Below are positions 57,176 through 64,000 of a stretch of DNA of 64,000 nucleotides, piece after piece. The stretch's first letter is position 1; every line of letters starts with the position of its first letter. The notes beneath the pieces were generated by a model, which saw nothing but the letters and a program-made list of their open reading frames with translations, did no database searches and was not told the origin of the DNA. Source of the stretch: Lepas anatifera (Eukaryota; Arthropoda; Thecostraca; Lepadidae); contig JAOTON010001356.1 in the NCBI GenBank assembly GCA_034440635.1, positions 964,501 through 1,028,500 on the forward strand, given 5' to 3'. The position numbers and the translations under genes were made by a program.

Positions 57176-57775
57176 AAAGGCATCTCGCTGAACAAAAGTA
57201 TCTGAACATGTTGCACTTGATGACCCGAGGGTCGTGAACTAGATCTGGTCTACTTGTAACAATATGATCGATTAGTGTTGATGTTGTATCTGTGGTCCGG
57301 GTTGGTGAGGATATCAGTTGCTGAAGGGTAAGCTCTTCCAGTATCTGCTTGTATTTGCGGACTCCTGCTACTCCAGGTTTTAGTAGGTCTAGATTCATGT
57401 CACCAAATACATAAAGAGGATACTTTTTCAGCAAAAACGTGAGATGATGATGAAGATCATCCAAAACGGTAGAGGTACTTGAAGCACGGGGTCGGTATAG
57501 AATTCCCAGGATGAGAGGTGAATTACAGTTAAACTGCAGCCATAAAGCCTCTAGAGTAGAGTCAGTTGAAGGTACCATCAGCACATCTGCCTTCATCCAG
57601 TCTCTATATAGGACACACACTCCACCTCCATGCGACGGACGGTCGCGTCGCTCCATGACATAGCCGGGGAAAGTCAGATATTTACCATCGACTTGGTCGC
57701 TTAAGAATGTCTCCCCAATGCAGAGAATGTCCAGATCGGTGTTTGCCAACAATATCTGCTTGCAGCGGACTTAAG
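57176..57775 (-). mobile_element. LINE apurinic-type endonuclease fragment
   Basis: The minus strand encodes most of an exonuclease-endonuclease-phosphatase domain of a CR1/Jockey-type LINE. Motifs include LDILCIGETFL (catalytic Glu), GGGVCVLYRDWMKADVLMV, LGILYRPRASSTSTV, YPLYVFGDMNLDLL (Asp and Asn) and STLIDHIVTSRPDLV (His). It is truncated at the N-terminus and ends at VIKCN, just before the conserved SDH. It lacks RT. It lies in the presumed RBM42-like intron, antisense to it. Confidence 0.82.
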
Positions 57776-59849
57776 TAGGGAACCGCCGATTCTGTAATTT
57801 TAGAGTCTGCTATCATTTGAAATAGATTTATCAACACCTATGTAATGTCACACTGAGTTGTTTATAAGGAATATACAAACCCAAGAGTAATTTCGAGCAA
57901 GACGAGGTTATGTGTGGCCGTTCGCTGGAACTCACGACCTTGAAGTTTGAAGTTTACGGCGATTCTCACTGATATTTTCAGTCAGGCATGCTAACATGTA
58001 ATAATAATACCACAGATATCAAAGATGCTGATAGGCGCCCTGGTCTTGCAGCCCTGCAAACTCATTATCATTCCGGAATTCAAATCATACTAGGAAAACA
58101 CGTCGTTACTGAGAAACGTCTGGTCTACTTACCAAAGTGGGGTGCGGTTGGGTGTCGTTTGCTGCTGTTGCCAGGGCCGTTGCAAAACATACGTCTGTTT
58201 CAGATCAGTCGCGTTCAGGTGGTGGTGCTGATTCTGCTTTATATTGACACACCGTGGATAATATCGACCGGGAGTTCTTCTAGATTTAATGCGGAAGGCA
58301 TTTCGACTTCAATGAGTAATTCGTTGATCTTTCCATTCAAGTATCAAATTAAGGAATTCCTCGAATTTTCTATTCAGGTACCAAATTCCTGCCGCACCCG
58401 CCCTGGTGGGCCTCCGAGCAACCTTCGCCCCGGTGAGGGGCGGGGAATTCAAACATCCCCCTCAATCTCGGCTCCTATGCGGATGTGACGTGGTGACGAA
58501 CACGGAACCCGCCAAGCAAACATAATCAGCCTGTCACAAGGACAGAAGATGGTATACGTTGAGTGTGGTTAGACTTTTAGTGTGTCTTCTGAGCGTTTTG
58601 TTGCAGTGTTTATAGTAACTAGAGTGTATAAGTATGCCTGTGAGGTTGAATAGAAAGATCGGTCCAGCATTCATCTTGTCTCTTCGGCAACATCTGACGG
58701 GATAGCGAAAAACTGCGAGCCCCGGTTGATAGCACTACAAATTAGTGAAGAAACTACATCGGTCGCTTTTGGGCTCAGTTCGGTATTGAAGTCATGACGG
58801 GTCATAGAAGGTGACGGGTGAGAAAAGAGTTTCTGGCAGGGTTGGCAGCAGTCGGCAGAATGTGGTTTGCAGCCGACAGAAAGTGGTTTAAACCACTGGT
58901 GTAAACCGGTTTAAACCGGTTGGCATAAACGCCGGGGGTAAGAAGTGGCAACAACTATGAAATATTAAATATTAGGTGTTATTCGCATTGTATATGAATT
59001 TAAAGCCATCTTTTGGCGTGAAAACTTATATTACGGTGTATAAGAAGACTTAGCACTCTCTTCTTCCAATTTATCACGCAACTTCAATAACCTGTTCAAA
59101 CTAAATGGTTTTCTATGACTGGAACCAACCCATTGGCAGATCCGAGGGGGAAGAGGGCAGACCTCCCAAAAGCCCAAATTAGTGTTTTGCCCCCTCCCCC
59201 ACGCCCCACACCCGAACGGTTGGCAGCAAGAAATTTTAGAACCAGTCTTGCTCGTTTGGTATGTATCTACTTGCCCCTTCTGCACAAGTTAAATCTTCCA
59301 TTTCGACTTTATTGAATTTTTTGCCCATCGACTTTTGCCGATCAGTTTGCCCCGCCCCCAAACGGACTGCTTCGATCTGCCAGTGGTCTCACCTTTCTGA
59401 TATGAATGATTTTTCAATGAAGCTTCTATTCTATATTCTATACAATGTTGCTGCTATTGTTAGTTAGAAACAGGTACATTTTAATGACGCCACAAGTATG
59501 TTGGCAAATTCTGACAAAAATGCCTAGAAATATATCAATGAAGAAAAGTAGTGCCGACGGAGAGATGCCAAAACAACAAACATGCCAATTTATTAAACCA
59601 GTACTTATCGGAAGCGGCCCGGCTACGCCTAGGCTGTGTCATCAGGGATGAATTCTCTGTCATAAATTTTTGTCGAGAATGCAAATGATAATGTGATATT
59701 ATTTTGCGCATGCCCATAAGAAAATGGCCTATTCAGAAAATTTGGCCCAAAAATAAAGATTCAGCCTGCGCGAGCTACTTTATTGCTACTAATTTGACCG
59801 TTTCAGAATCTTTCGCCGCCTAAGGGGTCCAATTAGACCCTATTCCTTG
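57776..59849. other. Intronic or intergenic, no clear feature
   Basis: Short direct repeats of GGTTTAAACC and ACCGGTTTAAACCGG lie at 58880-58922. C-rich patches at 59150-59210 and 59340-59360 resemble parts of other GC-rich elements in the window. Confidence 0.3.
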
Positions 59850-60655
59850 GTTTTCCGCGAATGGCTCTGAGCCGATTTTAATGTGGTGCGCGTCGCTTTG
59901 CATGCTTCTAGGATGATAAATTTGACAGCTTATGACCAAAAATTGGCACTACGTCAGGTCAGGTCAACGAGTTATGACGTCATTGTTAAGCCCATGTAAG
60001 GTGATTCTGTTCATATAAAATGTGCCTGACAAAACCAAGGCGTAACTCGGCTTCTAGAAGAGCTAAATCAAACTTCTGAATATCATTCTACATCTATTGA
60101 AACAAAAATCGGAACGATGCCATCAATTTTAAAGTTAGGGAGTACGAAGGGCACCAGAGGTCACCAAAGGTCACGGTTTTCGAAATTTTAGGTGTCTATA
60201 ACTTTTCAATGGAAAAAGATACAGATTTAAGTTTGGTATCATAGTGACGAGCACGAGCCAATAATTTGACAGATATACAACATGACCTTCAAAGGTCATT
60301 ATTTTACCGTGACCTAAGGTCGAGATCATAATGTGACCTTACAAGGTCGTACTGCATATCATTTGAATCCTTGGGTCATGACGAGTGCATTCATGCCCTT
60401 GATCTTGTTCTAGGTAATGGTTAACGAGTCAAAATGAATTTCCTAAATGGGTCTAAATTTGACCCAGTTTGGCCCACTGTGCCGTCACGACTCAGCGGAT
60501 ATGGTTAAAACTCGGTTCCAGAGTAAAATACGGTAAAACGCTCTCAGTGCAGCTAATTTTTTCCGTATCACTTCCGGGTCCCGTGATCGAAAGGGGGTTC
60601 GATCACTCCCCCCCGGCGTGGGGGGTACGAAAGACCCCAGGTGGTGCCGGGCAAA
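59850..60655. repeat. Dispersed TGACCT-rich repeat, copy 2
   Basis: The second copy of the element at 54870, with shared blocks in the same order and similar spacing, about 75-80% alike by eye. It ends in CCCCGGCGTGGGG and GGTGGTGCCGGG. A family-2 SINE lies just downstream. Confidence 0.7.
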
Positions 60656-60719
60656 CACATTCGTTATATGAAGCTACGGAGATATGTTGCTGATGGCGGC
60701 ATGGCGAGAAGAATAAGAA

Positions 60720-60905
60720 TAATGATTGTTTAGGCTTGACGATGCACCAAACAACCAATGCTATACTGTGCCAACAACACGATCCTGCACGGAGTCTTTT
60801 TTGGAGAGGGGGAGGCTCAGTAATACTTATACAGAGAACCCGCTGGGCCTTGAGCCCGGGAGCTGTGGTTCAGGAGGCAGGTGATCTATACCTGAGCCGC
60901 GTATA
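60720..60905 (-). mobile_element. tRNA-derived SINE, family 2, decayed copy
   Basis: It shares GGGCCTTGAGCCCGGG (decayed B box) and the tail GGCTTGACGATGCACCAA with the copy at 28845, and is likewise flanked by an AAT-rich run. About 70% similar by eye. Confidence 0.5.
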
Positions 60906-61189
60906 ACCGGCAGGGCGAGCTTATGATGGCAGAGTTTGTAATTCATATACCCAGTGGGAGATCCAGGTGGGAGGGGCAAAAATGCTTTTCCCCAAACGGA
61001 AAGCTCGGGGAAAAGTACGTGCTTTCCCCCTCCCCACCCTTAAACCTCCCTTTACCCTGATTTTTATTAGTTTATAAGCAAGATTTTTGGTGTTTCGACT
61101 GTCAACTTCACACAGAACCAGTCACCTTCAGTGTTAACATTTAACATTGGTCCTCCTGATATTCAGAATTGTTTTTGGGAGAAAGACCC

Positions 61190-61301
61190 CCGGAAAAGAA
61201 AAAAAAAAATTTTTTTCCCACCTTTTTTCCCCTCGCGTTTTTTTTTTTCCCTTTCTTTTATTACACCCCCCCCCAAAACCTTTTGTTTAGTTAAATTAAA
61301 G

Positions 61302-61356
<55 letters not shown>

Positions 61357-61385
61357 TAAAAAAAAAAAAAATTTTTTTTTTTTAA
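61190..61385. other. Second homopolymer-dominated stretch, probable artefact
   Basis: From GGAAAAGAAAAAAAAAAATT through runs of T, C and A to a poly-A of about 50 and a poly-T end. As at 36420, nearly every base is in a homopolymer, which suggests noisy-read consensus rather than biology. Confidence 0.6.
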
Positions 61386-61439
61386 CCAGTGACGGATCCA
61401 AGGGGGGCCCAGGGGGCCCGGGCCCCCCTTAGCTCCGAA

Positions 61440-64000
61440 GCGCCCCAGTAAAGCTCAGCTCATATCGGGCGCCGAAGGCGCCTGATATGAGCGGCGCGCC
61501 TGTACCCATTTCGTGCGCCAAGGTGGTAGATACACCTTATTCCACTTAAATGAACACATTCTCCTTAAAACCATGGCAAAGCGCCCCTGCCCAAACACTA
61601 GACGCCTTTACTGGTCTTTTGTGCCCCAGTAAAATGTTGAAGATGAAATTTAGAAAGCTAACAAAAGCGCCCCGGCAAAGAAAAGGCGCCACTAGATAGC
61701 AAGATTGCGCCATGGGGAACTAATGCACCCCTGAGTAGCCTAGGCGCCCCCTGGATGAAGCACCCTGGGTAGCCTAGGCGCCCCTGGATGAAGCGCCCTA
61801 CGGATACCATATGCGCCCTTGGCTAGGAAAGGCGCCCCTGGGCAGCAAAGGCAAATCTTGGTAACATAGGTGAACTGGACAGCATAAGCGCTCTTTAGAT
61901 AGAAATAGGCGCTTTAGGAAAATAAAATGCTCACCTTCGGTAGAAAAAGGCGCCCTTTGATAGCCTAGGCGCCCACTGGAAAAAGCGCCCTACCGATGTC
62001 ATTTGTCATATGCACCCTTGGATAGCAAACGCGCCCCTGGACAGCAAAGGCGCCCTGGGTAGCAAAGGCGCCCCTAGGAAGGCACCCCTTCGATAGAAAC
62101 CCGCCTTTGGATAGCCTAGGCGCCTCCTGGATGAAGCGAACTACGGATATCATATGCGCCCTTGGCTAGGAAAGGCGCCCCTGGGCAGCAAATGCAAATC
62201 TTGGTAACATAGGTACCCCGGACAGCATAAGCGCCCCTTAGATACAAGTAGGCGCTTTAGGAAAATAAAATGCTCACCTTGGGTAGAAAAAGGCGCTCTT
62301 TGATAGCCTAGGCGCCCACTGGAAAAAGCGCCCTAAGGATGTCATATGCACCCTTGGATAGTAAAGGCGCCCCTGGACAGCAAAGACAACCCTGGATAAC
62401 ACAAGTGCTGTGGACAGCAAAGGCGCCCCTAGGACGGCAGCCCTTCGATAGAAAAACCGCCTTTGTATAGCCTAGGCGCCCCCTGGATAAAGCGCCCTAC
62501 GGATATCATATGCGCCCTTGGCTAGGAAAGGCGCCCTGGGCTGCAAAGGCAAATATTGGTAACATAGGTGCCCTGGACAGCATAAGCGCCCCATAGATAG
62601 AAATAGGCGCTTTAGAAAATAAAATGCTCACCTTGGGTAGAAAAGGCGCCCTTTGATAGCATAGGCGCCCACTGGAAAATCGCCCTACGGATGTCATATG
62701 CACCCTTGGATAGCAAAGGCGCCCCTGGACAGCAAAGACAACCCTAAGTGCTGTGGACAGCAAAGGCGCCCCTGGGTAGCAAAGGCGCCCCTAGGAAGGC
62801 ACCCCTTCGATAGAAAAACCGCCTTTAGATAGCCTAGGCGCCCCCTGGATGAAGAGCCCTACGGATATCATATGCGCCCTTGGCTAGGAAAGGCGCCCCT
62901 GGGCAGCAAAGGCAAATCTTGGTAACATAGGTGACCTGGACAGCATAAGCGCCCCTTAGATAGAACTAGGCGCTTTAGGAAAATAAAATGCTCACCTTGG
63001 GTAGAAAAAGGCGCCCTTTGATAGCCTAGGCGCCCACTGGAAAAAGCGCCCTACGGATGCCATATGCACCCTTGGATAGCAAAGGCGCCCCTGGACAGCA
63101 AAGATAACCCTGGATAACACAAGTGCTGTGGACAGCTAAGGCGCCCCTGGGTAGCAAAGGCGCCCCTAGGAAGGCACCCCTTCCATAGAAAAGCCGCCTT
63201 TGGATAGCCTAGGCGCCCCCTGGATAAACTAGGTGCCCGAGAAGGAAAACGAGCGCCCCACTGGGAAGTATAGGCGCCCTCTGTATAACATAGATGTCCC
63301 TTATCCACCTTCAGCTGCCCTGGATTGGAGCAGCACCCCTCAAGAGCAAAGGCGCCCCTGAACAAAAAGCCGCCTCCGGGTATCAAAGGCGCTCCTAGAT
63401 AACATATGCGCCCCTTAGATAGAAATAGGCGCCCCAGGAAAGCAAAATGCGCCCCTTGGTTAAGAAAGGTGCCCTTGGATAGCAAAGGCGTCCCTGGACA
63501 GCAAAGGCAAATCTGGGAAACATAGGTGCCCTGGACAAAATAGGAGCCCCTTAGATAGAAATAGGCACTTCAGGAAAATAAATGCAACCCTTGGATAGAA
63601 AAAGTGCCCTTTGATAGTCCAGGCGCCCACTGGATAAAGCGCCCACGGATATCATATGCACTTTTGGATAACAAAGGCGCCACTGGACAGCAAAGACAAC
63701 CCTGGATAACACAAGGTGCTTTGGACAGCAAAGGCGCCCCTGGATAGCAAAGGCACCCCTAGGAAGGCACCCCTTCGACAGCAAAGGCGCCTTTGGATAG
63801 CCTATGCGCTCCCTAGATAAACTAGGTGCCTGAGAAGGAAAATGAGCGCCCCATCGGAAAGTACAGGCTCCCCCTGTACAACATAGATGTCCCTTATCCA
63901 TCTTCAGCTACCCTGGATTGGAGCAGCGCCCCTCAAGAGCAAAGGCGCCGCTGGACAAAAAGGCGTCTCCGTATATCAAGGGCACTCCTAGATAATATAT
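61440..64000. repeat. GGCGCC satellite, array 2, with higher-order repeats, runs off the window
   Basis: About 120 degenerate 19-22 bp units (AAGGCGCCCCTGGACAGCAA and relatives) are arranged in longer blocks. The marker GGATATCATATGCGCCC recurs at about 61801, 62143, 62500 and 62862, giving a higher-order period of 342-362 bp. A second marker GAGAAGGAAAA.GAGCGCCCC recurs at about 63239 and 63833. The left edge has a hairpin (CTCATATCGGGCGCC/GGCGCCTGATATGAG, 61459-61491). The minus-strand open frames are repeat artefacts. Confidence 0.9.

Overview
This is a eukaryotic, intron-rich and repeat-dense window, most likely from a non-insect arthropod such as a crustacean. The evidence is (TTAGG)n/(CCTAA)n arrays of the arthropod telomere type, two genes with animal-style GT-AG introns, and many decayed LINEs, tRNA-derived SINEs and TIR elements. 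I cannot name the species. Perhaps 1% of the window is host coding sequence. No rRNA gene, functional tRNA gene, CRISPR array or LTR element was seen.

The main gene is on the minus strand and looks like SORL1/SorLA, a VPS10-domain sorting receptor. Its first three coding exons are at 42543-42310 (signal peptide and furin-cleaved propeptide), 34410-34177 (start of the VPS10 beta-propeller) and 5705-5549 (next propeller strands). All junctions are phase 0 with good splice sites. Introns 1 and 2 are about 7.9 kb and 28.5 kb, and the gene continues leftward out of the window. Exon 3 carries one extra base, and the first part of exon 2 is tandemly duplicated. A second gene starts on the plus strand at 52075-52648; its two exons resemble the N-terminus of the RNA-binding protein RBM42, and the rest lies beyond the window. 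The two gene starts are about 9.5 kb apart and transcribed away from each other.

Layout. 1-5.5 kb: SORL1 intron 3 with a piggyBac-like MITE and a hAT-like element. 5.7-34.2 kb: intron 2, holding four neighbouring but unrelated tandem arrays (83 bp, 40 bp, 48/62 bp, about 20 bp), an I-type LINE with RNase H, another MITE copy, a 2-kb 36-bp minisatellite, SINEs, a 0.5-kb near-perfect palindrome and TGACCT-rich repeats. 34.5-42.3 kb: intron 1, with LINE debris, an artefact-like poly-A tract and a GC-rich decayed ORF. 42.6-52 kb: intergenic, with palindromic MITEs next to the SORL1 start, a 1.2-kb inverted repeat built around telomere-like arrays, and a CR1/L2-type LINE. 52-64 kb: RBM42-like exons and intron, more LINE and repeat copies, and a nested GGCGCC satellite that runs off the right edge.

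The most unusual structures are the telomere-telomere-oriented giant hairpin (44.9-46.06 kb), the 29.2-29.8 kb palindrome flanked by an 11-bp direct repeat, and the dispersed GGCGCC satellite with a spacing near two helical turns. Single-base frame breaks in recognisable coding sequence and two homopolymer-dominated stretches suggest that residual assembly error affects part of the window.
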